From positions 124,001-188,000 of the forward strand of contig CAJYTF010000034.1 in NCBI GenBank assembly GCA_913777665.1: DNA of 64,000 bases, given 5' to 3'. The stretch comes from an uncultured Myroides sp. (GTDB lineage Bacteria > Bacteroidota > Bacteroidia > Flavobacteriales > Flavobacteriaceae). The position numbers were made by a program, and so were the translations under genes. The notes below the pieces were generated by a model. The model saw only the letters and a program-made list of their open reading frames with translations, did no database searches and was not told the DNA's origin. Numbering within the stretch: position 1 is the stretch's first letter; each line of letters begins with the position of its first letter. Positions 53,164 through 62,683 of the stretch are shown in pieces.

Positions 53164-55590
53164 TTACTCTTTATAAAAAATTCGTTTCACACGTTGCGAA
53201 ATCGATGTCATAACTTCGTACGGAATGGTTTCCCAGATCTTCGCAATTTCGGTAATTCGCAAATCGTTTCCAAACACAATTACCTCATCGCCAATCTTTA
53301 CATCAATATTAGTAACATCAATCATTAACATATCCATACAGATTGTTCCGGCAATAAACGCTTTTTGATTATTTACTAAAACATAGCCTTTTCCGTTGCC
53401 ATAACTTCTGCGGATACCATCGGCATAACCAATGGCTATTGTTGCGATTTTACTTTTTTTAACTGCTTTAAATCGGCGACCATAACCAACTGTAGCATCT
53501 TTTTCAACATCGTTAATCTGTAAAACAACCGTTTTTAATGTTGCTACATTTTGAAGTTGCGCATCTTCGTTTGTATCGTTGCCAACACCATATAAACCAA
53601 TTCCCACGCGAACCATATCCATTTGATATTCGCCAAAATTATAAATGCCCGACGTGTTTAAAATATGCAACGTTGGATTGATGTGTAACTGATTTTTGAT
53701 ATAAGCAGCCCATTTTTGAAATGTTTGAATTTGTTGCAATGTAAACTCACGTTCTTCGGGCATATCGCTTGTTGCCAAATGTGAAAACATACTTGCAACT
53801 TCAACCAAATTAGTTTGCTTCAACAGATTTATCAAACCATCAAAATCTTTTTCAACAAAACCCAAACGGTTCATGCCCGTGTTCAGTTTTAAATGGATTG
53901 GGTAATTATATAAATTCTGATTTTCTGCGATCTGCAAAAAAGCATTCAGTTCGTTAATATTGTAAATTTCGGGTTCTAAATTATAAGCAATCATGGTAGA
54001 AAAAGCCGAATTTTCGGGATTCATTACCACAATAGGAATTTTAATCCCGGCTTTTCGCAGTTCCACACCTTCATCGGCAAAAGCAACACCCAAATACGAA
54101 ACCTGATGATGTGCCAGCAATTTTGCGATTTCATAACTACCGTTTCCATAGCCAAAAGCCTTAACCATTACCATAACTTTTGTGGTTGGTTTTAGTTTTG
54201 ATTTATAGAAGTTGAGGTTATGACTAATAGCATCTAAATTAATTTCCAGAACAGTTTCGTGTGTTTTTTCTTCTAATTCGGCAACAATTTTTTCGAACTG
54301 AAAACTGCGCGATCCTTTAATTAAAATAGTCTCACTACGGAAAGATCTTAAATTAAAATCGTTCAAAAATGTTTCGGTATCAGGATAACTTTGAAACTGC
54401 GGAACATTTGTTAAGTGCGATCCGATTTTATTTCCGATACCAATTACACGCGTTACATGATTTTGATTTAACAATTGCGCCACTTTTTGATACAGAACTT
54501 CGGGTGTAAATCCGCTTTGAAAAATATCTGATAAAATAACGGTTTTCTGCTGATGCGTTTTTTGTTGTTCCAGAAAATCCAGCGCAATTTTTAACGACTG
54601 ATAATCGCTGCTGTAACTGTCATCGATCAACAAACAATCGTTCAATCCTTTTTTAACCTGCAAGCGCATTTGTACGGTTTGCAGTTGCGGAATTGCTTCT
54701 ACAATATAATTTGTATCGATCTTTAAAAACAATAACGTTGTAATACAGGTTGCAATGTTTTCAACCGAAGCTAAATCGGTAAAAGGCAGATCGACAGAAA
54801 ATTCGGTATTTTCAAAGTTTACTTTTAAAACAGTATCGATCTTTTTAAACTGAACATTGGCAGTTTGGTTGAAACTCCACGTGAACCATTTTACTTTTTC
54901 GGATTTGCTTGCTGCAATTAAATCGGTTTTTTCGCTAATTAAAACATCGGCATTTTTAAAAAGCTTTATTTTTTCTTGTAATTTTTCTTCTTTGGTAGAA
55001 AATCCTTCGTTATGTGCCGGACCTATATTGGTTAAAATTCCTATAGTTGGCTGAATAACTTCCTCCAAAAAATCCATTTCGTTGGGTTGTGATATTCCTG
55101 CTTCAAAAATTCCTAAATCATGTTCATCGTTAATTGCGATAACAGAAAGCGGCACACCAACTTGCGAATTGTAACTTTTCGGACTTTTAATAATGTTGTA
55201 AAAAGGCAAAAGTAACTGGTTTAACCACTCTTTTACAATAGTTTTTCCGTTGCTGCCTGTGATTCCAATAACCGGAAATGTATATTTTTTTCTGTAAAAA
55301 GCCACAAAACGCTGTAAAGCCCGCAACGTATCATCAACCTTAAAAACAACGGCATCGCCAGGTAACGAAACATCTTGCGAAACCACAAAGTAACGCACGC
55401 CTTTTGCATATAAATCATTCAAAAAATCATGTGCATTGTGATTGTTTCCTTTTAAAGTAAAAAACAGCGTGTTTTCTGTATTTCGCAACGATCGGGAATC
55501 AATCGAAATATCTAAAACATTCAATTCTTTTTTCGTTACGGAATCAATAGTGTGTAAAACGTCGCTTAAAACGCTTGTTTCAATTTTCAT
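53164..55590 (-). CDS. Bifunctional MurF ligase / alanine racemase
   Basis: 808-aa fusion typical of Bacteroidota. The N-terminal half is a Mur ligase (UDP-MurNAc-tripeptide:D-Ala-D-Ala ligase) with ATP-binding GITGSNGKTIVKEWL near residue 105 and FEAGISQPNEMDFL. The C-terminal ~360 residues are alanine racemase: LMVMVKAFGYGNG has the PLP lysine, VRVGIGLYGVG follows, and VGYGRRFKAVKKSKIATIAIGYADG carries the catalytic Tyr region. One polypeptide thus makes D-Ala and uses D-Ala-D-Ala. The start was set at ATG 55590 (MKIETSVL); 55599 is an alternative. Confidence 0.94.
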   Translation of the reverse strand: MKIETSVLSDVLHTIDSVTKKELNVLDISIDSRSLRNTENTLFFTLKGNNHNAHDFLNDLYAKGVRYFVVSQDVSLPGDAVVFKVDDTLRALQRFVAFYRKKYTFPVIGITGSNGKTIVKEWLNQLLLPFYNIIKSPKSYNSQVGVPLSVIAINDEHDLGIFEAGISQPNEMDFLEEVIQPTIGILTNIGPAHNEGFSTKEEKLQEKIKLFKNADVLISEKTDLIAASKSEKVKWFTWSFNQTANVQFKKIDTVLKVNFENTEFSVDLPFTDLASVENIATCITTLLFLKIDTNYIVEAIPQLQTVQMRLQVKKGLNDCLLIDDSYSSDYQSLKIALDFLEQQKTHQQKTVILSDIFQSGFTPEVLYQKVAQLLNQNHVTRVIGIGNKIGSHLTNVPQFQSYPDTETFLNDFNLRSFRSETILIKGSRSFQFEKIVAELEEKTHETVLEINLDAISHNLNFYKSKLKPTTKVMVMVKAFGYGNGSYEIAKLLAHHQVSYLGVAFADEGVELRKAGIKIPIVVMNPENSAFSTMIAYNLEPEIYNINELNAFLQIAENQNLYNYPIHLKLNTGMNRLGFVEKDFDGLINLLKQTNLVEVASMFSHLATSDMPEEREFTLQQIQTFQKWAAYIKNQLHINPTLHILNTSGIYNFGEYQMDMVRVGIGLYGVGNDTNEDAQLQNVATLKTVVLQINDVEKDATVGYGRRFKAVKKSKIATIAIGYADGIRRSYGNGKGYVLVNNQKAFIAGTICMDMLMIDVTNIDVKIGDEVIVFGNDLRITEIAKIWETIPYEVMTSISQRVKRIFYKE

Positions 55591-55699
55591 AATCGGCAAA
55601 ATATACCCAAAGGTAACAAGATATTTTATGAAAAATCACTGAAATTTTAGCTTTGTTAAGCAATGATATTATCGTAATTTGCAAGGTCTTAAATTATAT

Positions 55700-56500
55700 A
55701 TGCACGACATACATTTTTATATCGGGTTGATACTTGCCTTGTTTATCGGGGTAACATTGGGGTTGATTGGCAGTGGCGGATCAATCTTAACGGTGCCTAT
55801 TTTGGTATATGTTGTAGGTATTGATCCTTTAATTGCAACGGCTTACTCGCTTTTTATTGTGGGCAGTACATCGGCAGTGGGCAGTGTTAAAAACACGATT
55901 GATAAAAATGTAAATTTTAAAATAGTGCTGCTTTTTGGCATTCCGTCGTTATTAGCAGTATTCTTTACACGATCGCAATTATTGCCTTTATTACCCGATG
56001 CCTTTACGCTGAGTAATAACGTAAGTATTTCAAAATCGAAATTGATCATGATTATTTTTGCAATCGTAATGTTTGCGGCATCATCAAAAATGATCAAAAA
56101 ACCACGGCAGAAAAATCTTGCATCAAATCAAATAGTAACATCGGCAACGCCACTAATCACACAAGGCTTACTGATTGGAACCGTTTCTGGACTAGTTGGT
56201 GCAGGCGGCGGATTTTTAATCATTCCTGTTTTGGTATTTTTTGCCAATTTACCAATGAAACAGGCAATAGGAACATCGTTAACTATTATCGCCATTCAAT
56301 GTTTGATCGGTTTTACGGGCGATTTAACACAACATTCCATTGATTGGGTTTTGGTATTATCATTTTCGGCTATATCGATATTGGGATTATTTATAGGAAA
56401 TCGACTGTCAAAAAGAATTATCGACGGAAATTTACGCATAATTTTCGGCTGGTTTATACTAATCATGTCGCTGTATATTATGTTTAAGGAATTGTTTTAA
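55700..56500 (+). CDS. Sulfite exporter TauE/SafE-family permease
   Basis: 266-aa membrane protein (the ORF-track start at 55679 is a TTG; ATG at 55700 preferred). The two-fold repeat typical of TauE/SafE is visible: LGLIGSGGSILTVPILVYVVGIDPLIATAYSLFIVG and VSGLVGAGGGFLIIPVLVFFANLPMKQAIGTSLTIIA. Members export sulfite, sulfoacetate or thiosulfate. The next gene encodes a persulfide-dioxygenase-like enzyme whose product would be sulfite, so the pair makes functional sense. Confidence 0.88.
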   Translation: MHDIHFYIGLILALFIGVTLGLIGSGGSILTVPILVYVVGIDPLIATAYSLFIVGSTSAVGSVKNTIDKNVNFKIVLLFGIPSLLAVFFTRSQLLPLLPDAFTLSNNVSISKSKLIMIIFAIVMFAASSKMIKKPRQKNLASNQIVTSATPLITQGLLIGTVSGLVGAGGGFLIIPVLVFFANLPMKQAIGTSLTIIAIQCLIGFTGDLTQHSIDWVLVLSFSAISILGLFIGNRLSKRIIDGNLRIIFGWFILIMSLYIMFKELF

Positions 56501-56540
56501 CGGATATGATCGTTATCATTTCCATCAATTAAGAATTTAG

Positions 56541-56548
56541 TACTTTTG
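56541..56548 (+). promoter_or_regulatory. -7 box of the MBL-rhodanese gene
   Basis: TACTTTTG matches TAnnTTTG, 28 nt before the ATG at 56577. This suggests the gene has its own promoter in addition to any readthrough from the permease gene. Confidence 0.5.
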
Positions 56549-56576
56549 CAATTACGAATGTTTATCGTTTTAAGTT

Positions 56577-57986
56577 ATGAAGATAGAACAAATTTATACC
56601 GGATGTCTGGCTCAAGGCGCTTACTATATTGAAAGCGACGGCGAAGTTGCCATCATTGACCCGTTAAGGGAAGTTCAGCAATATATTGATAAAGCACAAG
56701 CAAACAACGCAACCATAAAATATATTTTCGAAACACATTTTCATGCCGATTTTGTAAGTGGGCACGTAACACTTTCGCAAAAAACAGGCGCACCAATTAT
56801 TTACGGACCAACAGCTGAACCAAGCTTTAAAGCGCACATTGCAACCGATGGCGAGGCATTTAAAATTGGCAAGCTAACCATTATTGCGTTGCATACTCCG
56901 GGACACACCATGGAAAGTACAACCTATTTGTTGCGCGACGAAAACGGTAAAGACCATGCTATTTTTAGTGGCGATACGTTGTTTTTGGGAGATGTAGGCA
57001 GACCCGATTTGGCTCAAAAAGCAGCAAGTATGACACAAGAACAGTTGGCTGCAACCTTATTTCACAGCTTACGCACCAAAATTATGCCGTTGGCAGATGA
57101 TGTAATTGTGTATCCGGCGCATGGTGCAGGATCGGCTTGTGGAAAAAATTTAAGTAAAGAAACAGTTGGAACTTTAGGCGAACAAAAACGTACCAATTAT
57201 GCGTTGCGTGCCGATATGACCGAAGCAGAATTTGTAGCTGAAGTTACCGATGGATTATTACCACCTCCGATTTATTTCCCTGAAAATGTTCGATTGAATA
57301 AAAACGGCTACGAAGCTATTGATACCATTATAGAAAAAAACAAGGCGTTTACACCGGCAGAATTTAAACAAGCTGCAGACGATGCGTTAATTTTAGACGT
57401 TCGCGATGCCGACAGTTTTGGAAAAGCACATATACCTAACGCTATTTTTATTGGGATTGATGGTGGATTTGCTCCTTGGGTTGGATCGTTGATTACCGAT
57501 ATTAACCAACCGATTATTTTGGTAACGCCAGAAGGGCGTGAGCAGGAAACCATTACACGTTTGGCTCGTGTTGGTTACGATAATACTTTAGGATATTTGG
57601 CAGGCGGAATGCAAGCTTGGATTGATACCGGTTTAGAAACCGCGTCTATTGGCAGAATTACCGCGAATGAATTAGAAACATTGATGAACAATGGAGAAGA
57701 ATCGGTTATTGATGTTCGTAAACCGGGTGAATACAGTTCGGCGCATATTGCCAACGTACCAAACCTTCCGTTAGATTTTATTAACGATCATGTTGGTGAT
57801 TTTCCATCTCAGAAAACAACCTATCTGCATTGTGCAGGCGGTTACCGATCTATGATTGCAGCTTCTATTTTAAAAGCACGCGGTTTCCATAATATGATTG
57901 ATGTAATTGGCGGTTTTGGTAAAATTAAAGAAACCAACTTACCAATTGTAACACAAGAATGCGAAAGCAGTTGTAGTACGAAATAA
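56577..57986 (+). CDS. Persulfide dioxygenase-like MBL-fold protein with two rhodanese domains
   Basis: 469-aa protein. Residues 1-215 form an ETHE1/BlhA-like metallo-beta-lactamase domain (ETHFHADFVSGH, HTPGHTMEST, FSGDTLFLGDVGRPDL, VYPAHGAGSACG). Two rhodanese domains follow. The first (~250-350) lacks the catalytic Cys (LVTPEGREQET); the second (~365-460) has it (YLHCAGGYRSM). Family members oxidise glutathione or protein persulfides to sulfite and transfer sulfane sulfur. It follows a sulfite-exporter-type permease by 76 bp. Confidence 0.88.
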   Translation: MKIEQIYTGCLAQGAYYIESDGEVAIIDPLREVQQYIDKAQANNATIKYIFETHFHADFVSGHVTLSQKTGAPIIYGPTAEPSFKAHIATDGEAFKIGKLTIIALHTPGHTMESTTYLLRDENGKDHAIFSGDTLFLGDVGRPDLAQKAASMTQEQLAATLFHSLRTKIMPLADDVIVYPAHGAGSACGKNLSKETVGTLGEQKRTNYALRADMTEAEFVAEVTDGLLPPPIYFPENVRLNKNGYEAIDTIIEKNKAFTPAEFKQAADDALILDVRDADSFGKAHIPNAIFIGIDGGFAPWVGSLITDINQPIILVTPEGREQETITRLARVGYDNTLGYLAGGMQAWIDTGLETASIGRITANELETLMNNGEESVIDVRKPGEYSSAHIANVPNLPLDFINDHVGDFPSQKTTYLHCAGGYRSMIAASILKARGFHNMIDVIGGFGKIKETNLPIVTQECESSCSTK

Positions 57987-58006
57987 AGAATATTTATATA
58001 ACTTAT

Positions 58007-58043
58007 AAACCCCGAAAGAGTTTTTGAACTCTTTCGGGGTTTT
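58007..58043. terminator. Palindromic terminator/repeat, CCGAAAGAG type
   Basis: Arms AAACCCCGAAAGAGTT and AACTCTTTCGGGGTTT around a short centre. It lies after the MBL-rhodanese gene and before dnaG. Its design (GC outer stem, AGTTT inner stem) is like the other long palindromes in this window. Confidence 0.8.
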
Positions 58044-58084
58044 ACAATTTAGTAAAACTTTATTTAACTAAATTGTCAAACTCT

Positions 58085-58092
58085 TATATTTG
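58085..58092 (+). promoter_or_regulatory. Possible -7 box just before dnaG
   Basis: TATATTTG matches TAnnTTTG but ends only 4 nt before the ATG and lacks a clear TTTG -33. If used, the dnaG mRNA would be almost leaderless; chance occurrence is possible. Confidence 0.35.
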
Positions 58093-58096
58093 CAGT

Positions 58097-60064
58097 ATGA
58101 TTAAAAAAGAAACTATAGACGCAATTTTTGAGGCTGCCCGTGTGGAAGAAGTCATTGGCGACTTTGTGCAGCTTAAAAAAGCGGGCAGTAATTACAAAGG
58201 ATTAAGCCCCTTTGTAAACGAAAAATCGCCGTCGTTTATGGTTTCGCCTGCAAAACAAATCTGGAAAGATTTCTCGTCGGGCAAAGGCGGAAATGCCATC
58301 AGCTTTATTATGGAACACGAACATTTTTCGTATCCCGAAGCCTTGCGTTACCTTGCCAATAAGTATCAGATCGAAATTGAAGAAACCGAACAAACCGATT
58401 TAGAAAAGCAAGCCTTAAACGAACGCGAAAGTTTGTTTGTAGTTTCAGAATTCGCCAAGAAATACTTTCATGATGTATTGCTAAAAACCGATGAAGGCTT
58501 GGCAATTGGTCATTCGTACTTTAAAGAACGTGGCTTTACCGAAGAAACCATTAAAAAGTTTCAATTGGGATATTCGCCCGATCAATGGGATGCTTTTACA
58601 ACAGAAGCCTTGGCAAAAGGTTACAAATTGGAATTTCTTGAAAAAACCGGACTCACGATTGTAAAAGACGATAAAAAATTCGATCGCTTTAAAGGTCGAG
58701 TTATGTTTCCTATTGAAAGTATGAGTGGGCGAGTATTGGGTTTTGGTGGGCGAATTTTAACCAACGATAAAAAAGCAGCGAAATATTTGAATTCGCCCGA
58801 AAGCGACATCTATCATAAAAGCAAGGTTTTGTACGGAATTTTCCATGCAAAACAAGAAATCGCATCAAAAGACAACTGTTATTTGGTGGAAGGTTATACC
58901 GATGTGATTCAGATGTATCAGGCAGGAATTAAAAACGTGGTAGCTTCGTCGGGAACGGCTTTAACGCCCGATCAAATTCGATTGATTAACCGTTTAACGA
59001 AAAATATTACGGTTTTGTTTGATGGCGATGCTGCGGGAATGCGCGCGTCGTTACGCGGTATTGATCTGATTTTGGAAGCCGGAATGAATGTACGTGTTTG
59101 TACATTTCCCGATGGCGATGATCCCGACAGTTTTGCCCGAAAAACTCCGATTGACGAATTACAGCATTATTTAAAAGAAAACGCTACCGATTTTATTCGA
59201 TTTAAAGCGAATTTGTTGATGAAAGATGCCGGAAATGATCCTATTAAAAAAGCCGATGTAATTCGTGATATCGTAGTTTCAATTTCTAAAGTGCCCGATC
59301 ATATCCAGCGTGAAGTTTATGTGCAGGAATGTGCATCGATCATGGATATTTCAGAAGATGTTTTGTTCAGCACTTTGGCACAGATCGGTAAAAAGGAACT
59401 GCAGGAAGCCAACAAAAAATTTGTTCAAGATAAAAAAATGGAGGTTGTAAAAGCAACTCCTGAAGAAACCAAAGAAAAAGTCAATATTATTTATCTTTTG
59501 GAACGAAAAATCATTGAGATTTTGTTGATTTACGGTAATTACGAAGAACTTTTTGACGAGTATGAACTTACGGTTGAAGACGATAAAGTAGTTACACAGG
59601 AAAAACGTGTAAAACGTAAAGTGTTTGATAAAGTTTTTTTAAGCTTGCAAGAAGATGAAATTGAAATGAGCAATGCTCATTTTCAGGCAATTTTAAAAGA
59701 TATACTTAACTTTTATCATACCAACGAAACCTGGAATTTAGAGAGTTATTTGCAGCAAGTTAAACCCGAATTGACAGATGAAATTACATCGATTATTATG
59801 GATGATGAGCGATACAACCTGCATAATTGGGAAAAACAGAACATTTTGGTAAAAGGCAAAGATTCGGGCGTGCAGCAATATGTAAACGAAACTATTTTAA
59901 CGCTTCGTTCGTATTTAATTTTTGAGATTATTGAAGGGTTAAAAAAACAAATACAGGAAAATCCTGAAAAAGCCAGAGATTTACTGACCGATGTTGTTGA
60001 TTACAACAATTTAAAACATACTTTTTCAAGCGAATTGGGAAGAGTAATGTCGAGGTTTAGTTAG
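58097..60064 (+). CDS. dnaG: DNA primase without the usual zinc cysteines
   Basis: 655-aa primase that makes RNA primers for replication. ATG at 58097 (MIKKETIDAIFEAARVEEVIGDFVQLKKAGSNYKG) fits the family better than 58073. In most DnaG the N-terminal domain reads CPFH...CFGCG; here the corresponding stretch is LSPFVNEKSPSFMVSPAKQIWKDFSSGKGGNAISF, with no Cys. A TOPRIM catalytic core follows (NCYLVEGYTDVIQMYQ, LFDGDAAGMRAS, FPDGDDPDSFARK), then a C-terminal helicase-interaction region. Loss of the zinc ligands is, to my knowledge, common to Flavobacteriia. Confidence 0.94.
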   Translation: MIKKETIDAIFEAARVEEVIGDFVQLKKAGSNYKGLSPFVNEKSPSFMVSPAKQIWKDFSSGKGGNAISFIMEHEHFSYPEALRYLANKYQIEIEETEQTDLEKQALNERESLFVVSEFAKKYFHDVLLKTDEGLAIGHSYFKERGFTEETIKKFQLGYSPDQWDAFTTEALAKGYKLEFLEKTGLTIVKDDKKFDRFKGRVMFPIESMSGRVLGFGGRILTNDKKAAKYLNSPESDIYHKSKVLYGIFHAKQEIASKDNCYLVEGYTDVIQMYQAGIKNVVASSGTALTPDQIRLINRLTKNITVLFDGDAAGMRASLRGIDLILEAGMNVRVCTFPDGDDPDSFARKTPIDELQHYLKENATDFIRFKANLLMKDAGNDPIKKADVIRDIVVSISKVPDHIQREVYVQECASIMDISEDVLFSTLAQIGKKELQEANKKFVQDKKMEVVKATPEETKEKVNIIYLLERKIIEILLIYGNYEELFDEYELTVEDDKVVTQEKRVKRKVFDKVFLSLQEDEIEMSNAHFQAILKDILNFYHTNETWNLESYLQQVKPELTDEITSIIMDDERYNLHNWEKQNILVKGKDSGVQQYVNETILTLRSYLIFEIIEGLKKQIQENPEKARDLLTDVVDYNNLKHTFSSELGRVMSRFS

Positions 60065-60077
60065 TTTTAACTTAAGT

Positions 60078-60110
60078 AACTCTAACAGAGTTTGAAACTC
60101 TGTTAGAGTT
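60078..60110. repeat. Palindromic repeat, CTAACAGAG type
   Basis: Perfect palindrome of 16-bp arms, AACTCTAACAGAGTTT / AAACTCTGTTAGAGTT, with a single central base. It lies between convergent dnaG and nadE and could terminate both. It is structurally like the CTCACAGG and CCGAAAGAG elements. Confidence 0.85.
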
Positions 60111-60138
60111 TTATTTAATAGAGTTAAAAAACATCAAC

Positions 60139-60945
60139 CTAAAACTTTACCTCATCAGAAATTTCACAAACCGGAATCGGGTTCATTTTATGCTGGTTAA
60201 TTGTATGTAAGCGTTTGTAAATTTTAAAAACCTCTAATTCTCGACCCATAAAATCAGCCTCCGTTTTGCCAGCATCAAAAGCTTTCATAGCAAACTCTAA
60301 CTCATCATAATTTGCTCCTAATTGATCTTCGTCTGATCTGTCATCACCAAACAAACCATCGGTAGGTTTTGCCTTGATAATATTCTGGGTAATTCCTAAA
60401 TAAGCTGCCAACGCTCTAACTTCAGACTTCATTAAATCTGCAATCGGACTTAAATCAACACCGCCATCGCCGTATTTCGTAAAAAATCCAACCCCGAAAT
60501 CTTCCACTTTATTACCTGTTCCTGCTACCAAAAAACCGTTGATTCCTGCAAAATAATACAAAGTTGTCATGCGTAAGCGTGCGCGCGTATTTGCCAATGT
60601 TAAGTTTAAAACCGGTAAATTATCAACTTTTGGCAATGCGTTTGCCATTAAATCAAACGTAGCGGTTAAATCGGCAATGGTATTTGTTACGTTTTTGTAA
60701 CTGTCTTTTAAAAACTGAATATGCTCCTGTCCACGTGAAACCTGACTTGGTGCCTGATGTATCGGCATTTCGACACACAACGTAGGCAAACCGGTTTTGG
60801 CACATAAGGTAGAAACCAATGCAGAATCTATTCCGCCCGAAATTCCTACCACAAAGCCTTTCACTTTTGCGTTTTCGGCATAGGTTTTTAGCCAGTTAAC
60901 AATGTGGTTTACTATTTTTTCAGAATTTATCTTTTTATCTTCCAT
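60139..60945 (-). CDS. nadE: NH3-dependent NAD synthetase
   Basis: 268-aa enzyme that amidates nicotinate adenine dinucleotide to NAD using ATP. The PP-loop FVVGISGGIDSALVSTL is near residue 35. NTRARLRMTTLYYFA and GTGNKVEDFGVGFFTKYGDGGVDLSPIADLMKSEVRALA are hallmark segments, as is KAKPTDGLFGDDRSDEDQLG. There is no glutaminase domain, so it is the ammonia-dependent short form. It is divergent from gldB, an arrangement I recall from other flavobacteria. Confidence 0.95.
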   Translation of the reverse strand: MEDKKINSEKIVNHIVNWLKTYAENAKVKGFVVGISGGIDSALVSTLCAKTGLPTLCVEMPIHQAPSQVSRGQEHIQFLKDSYKNVTNTIADLTATFDLMANALPKVDNLPVLNLTLANTRARLRMTTLYYFAGINGFLVAGTGNKVEDFGVGFFTKYGDGGVDLSPIADLMKSEVRALAAYLGITQNIIKAKPTDGLFGDDRSDEDQLGANYDELEFAMKAFDAGKTEADFMGRELEVFKIYKRLHTINQHKMNPIPVCEISDEVKF

Positions 60946-60963
60946 TGCAAATTTTTGATTAAC

Positions 60964-60971
60964 TATATTTG
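60964..60971 (+). promoter_or_regulatory. -7 box of the gldB operon
   Basis: TATATTTG matches TAnnTTTG, 34 nt before gldB in the short region shared with divergent nadE. No convincing -33 was seen. Confidence 0.5.
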
Positions 60972-61005
60972 TGACTTAAAATTATAAAATCTATCGCTCT
61001 TTACG

Positions 61006-61965
61006 ATGAAAAACACGTTTTATTTACTGCTTTGTTCGATATTTTTTGTAGCATGCCAAAAAGAAAATGCTGTAAACAAAGAGGTTTTAAATATTCCTGT
61101 TGAAGCACAAATCGATCGTTTTGATCAGGAATTCATGCAGACAACACCGGAAAATTTCAATACGTTGAAACAAAAATATCCTTTGTTATTAAGCGAAAAT
61201 GTACCTGATTCGGTTTGGTTCAACAAAAAAAATGATACCTTATTTAACGAATTGTACAGCGAAACGCAAAAGCAATTCAAAGATATATCTGCCTTAAAAG
61301 CCGATTTAACTTCACTATTCAAACACATAAAATATTATTACCCTAACGAAAATCCGGGTAGGGTAATCACTGTTTTATCTGAAGTTGATATTACCAGTCG
61401 TGCCATTTACACCGATTCTGTTTCAATTATTTCGTTGGATACTTATTTAGGTAAAAACCATAAATTTTATGTAGATTTTGACTCGTACACTTTAGGCGAT
61501 TTTGAACCTAACAGAATTGTTGTTGATTTGGCAGGGAATTTCGCTTTACAGAAAGTTCCGCAACCGCAAGATCGTCAGTTTTTAAGTCAGATGATTTACT
61601 GGGGAAAAATTATGTACATGAAGGAAATGCTGTTGCCGGAAGTTAGCGATGCGTTAAAAATAAATTATACCGAAGACCAATTAAAATGGATTGAAGCCAA
61701 CGAAACGCAGGTTTGGAAAAATTTTATTGAAAGTAAATATCTGTATGATAATGATCCTAAATTAGTTGCACGTTTTATTCAGCGTGCGCCGTTTTCTAAA
61801 TTTTATTTGGAATTGGATCAAGAATCGCCAGGAAGCGTTGGTGTTTACATTGGTTGGCAAATTGTGCGTTCGTACATGAAAAATAATAACGTAACTTTGC
61901 AGGAACTAACATTAAAAGATGCTAAAACTATTTTTGAGCAATCTAAATACAAACCTAAAAAGTAA
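61006..61965 (+). CDS. gldB: Gliding motility lipoprotein GldB
   Basis: 319-aa lipoprotein (MKNTFYLLLCSIFFVAC lipobox). The region IPVEAQIDRFDQEFMQTTPENFNTLKQKYPLLLSENVPDSVW and the C-terminal PFSKFYLELDQESPGSVGVYIGWQIVRSYMKNN match GldB of gliding Bacteroidota. GldB is required for gliding in Flavobacterium johnsoniae; its molecular role is unclear. Its last base overlaps the gldC start (TAATG), indicating translational coupling. Confidence 0.93.
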   Translation: MKNTFYLLLCSIFFVACQKENAVNKEVLNIPVEAQIDRFDQEFMQTTPENFNTLKQKYPLLLSENVPDSVWFNKKNDTLFNELYSETQKQFKDISALKADLTSLFKHIKYYYPNENPGRVITVLSEVDITSRAIYTDSVSIISLDTYLGKNHKFYVDFDSYTLGDFEPNRIVVDLAGNFALQKVPQPQDRQFLSQMIYWGKIMYMKEMLLPEVSDALKINYTEDQLKWIEANETQVWKNFIESKYLYDNDPKLVARFIQRAPFSKFYLELDQESPGSVGVYIGWQIVRSYMKNNNVTLQELTLKDAKTIFEQSKYKPKK

Positions 61966-62300
61966 TGGCTAACAACAAATCTACAATTAAAATAAACGTA
62001 TCGGTTGACGAAAATAAAGTCCCTGACGATATTAGATGGACTGCAACCGACGGCGGTATTGAAAACGAACAAGCAAAGGCAATGTTGCTATCAATCTGGG
62101 ACAGTAAAGTTCAAGAAACACTACGAATTGATTTATGGACGAAAGAAATGCCGGTTGACGAAATGAAGGTATTCTTTCACCAGACTTTAGTGGCAATGGC
62201 TGATACTTTTGAACGTGCTACCGACGATAAAAAAATGAGCGATACCATGCGCGATTTTTGTGCTTATTTTGCCGAAAAATTAGAACTTCACAAAAAGTAA
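61965..62300 (+). CDS. gldC: Gliding motility protein GldC
   Basis: 111-aa soluble protein. KSTIKINVSVDENKVPDDIRWTATDGGIENEQAKAMLLSIWD and TLRIDLWTKEMPVDEMKVFFHQTLVAMADTFERATDD match GldC. In F. johnsoniae gldB and gldC form an operon, and loss of GldC weakens gliding and stabilisation of GldB-type functions. It is translationally coupled to gldB and followed 16 bp later by a small membrane protein gene. Confidence 0.93.
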   Translation: MANNKSTIKINVSVDENKVPDDIRWTATDGGIENEQAKAMLLSIWDSKVQETLRIDLWTKEMPVDEMKVFFHQTLVAMADTFERATDDKKMSDTMRDFCAYFAEKLELHKK

Positions 62301-62316
62301 GATCCATAAAGCAATT

Positions 62317-62604
62317 ATGAAAAATCAGGCTTCAAAGATGAAACTTTCGCAGATTGTTTTCATTATAAGCGTATTTACAACTGTTTACTGGCTGGTTGCG
62401 TTTAACACAAACGTTTACCGTTATGCATTTACAGGAGCTATCTTCGATATGACTTCTTTCTTGCTTATGATTAGTTTATACACACTGCCTTTTTTAATAA
62501 TTGCGTTGATTTTACGTCTAAAACAAAGAACTCCTAAATTACATTATGTTAGTTTAGGACTTCTTTTATTTATGCTGATTTTAATATTTGCTGTTTATCA
62601 ATAA
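62317..62604 (+). CDS. Small hypothetical membrane protein
   Basis: 95-aa protein with three hydrophobic helices (IVFIISVFTTVYWLVAFNTNVY, FDMTSFLLMISLYTLPFLIIALILRL, YVSLGLLLFMLILIFAVYQ). The start may be 62317 or the internal ATG at 62338 (MKLSQIVF). No family was recognised. Position after gldC suggests co-transcription. Confidence 0.65.
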   Translation: MKNQASKMKLSQIVFIISVFTTVYWLVAFNTNVYRYAFTGAIFDMTSFLLMISLYTLPFLIIALILRLKQRTPKLHYVSLGLLLFMLILIFAVYQ

Positions 62605-62657
62605 CATTTTCACAGATTTTTATAAAACAGTTCAATTTTCGGGTGAAAATAACTTCG

Positions 62658-62665
62658 TATCTTTG
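62658..62665 (+). promoter_or_regulatory. -7 box of rpe
   Basis: TATCTTTG matches TAnnTTTG, 18 nt before the rpe ATG at 62684. Confidence 0.55.
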
Positions 62666-62683
62666 CACAAACAACACACAACA

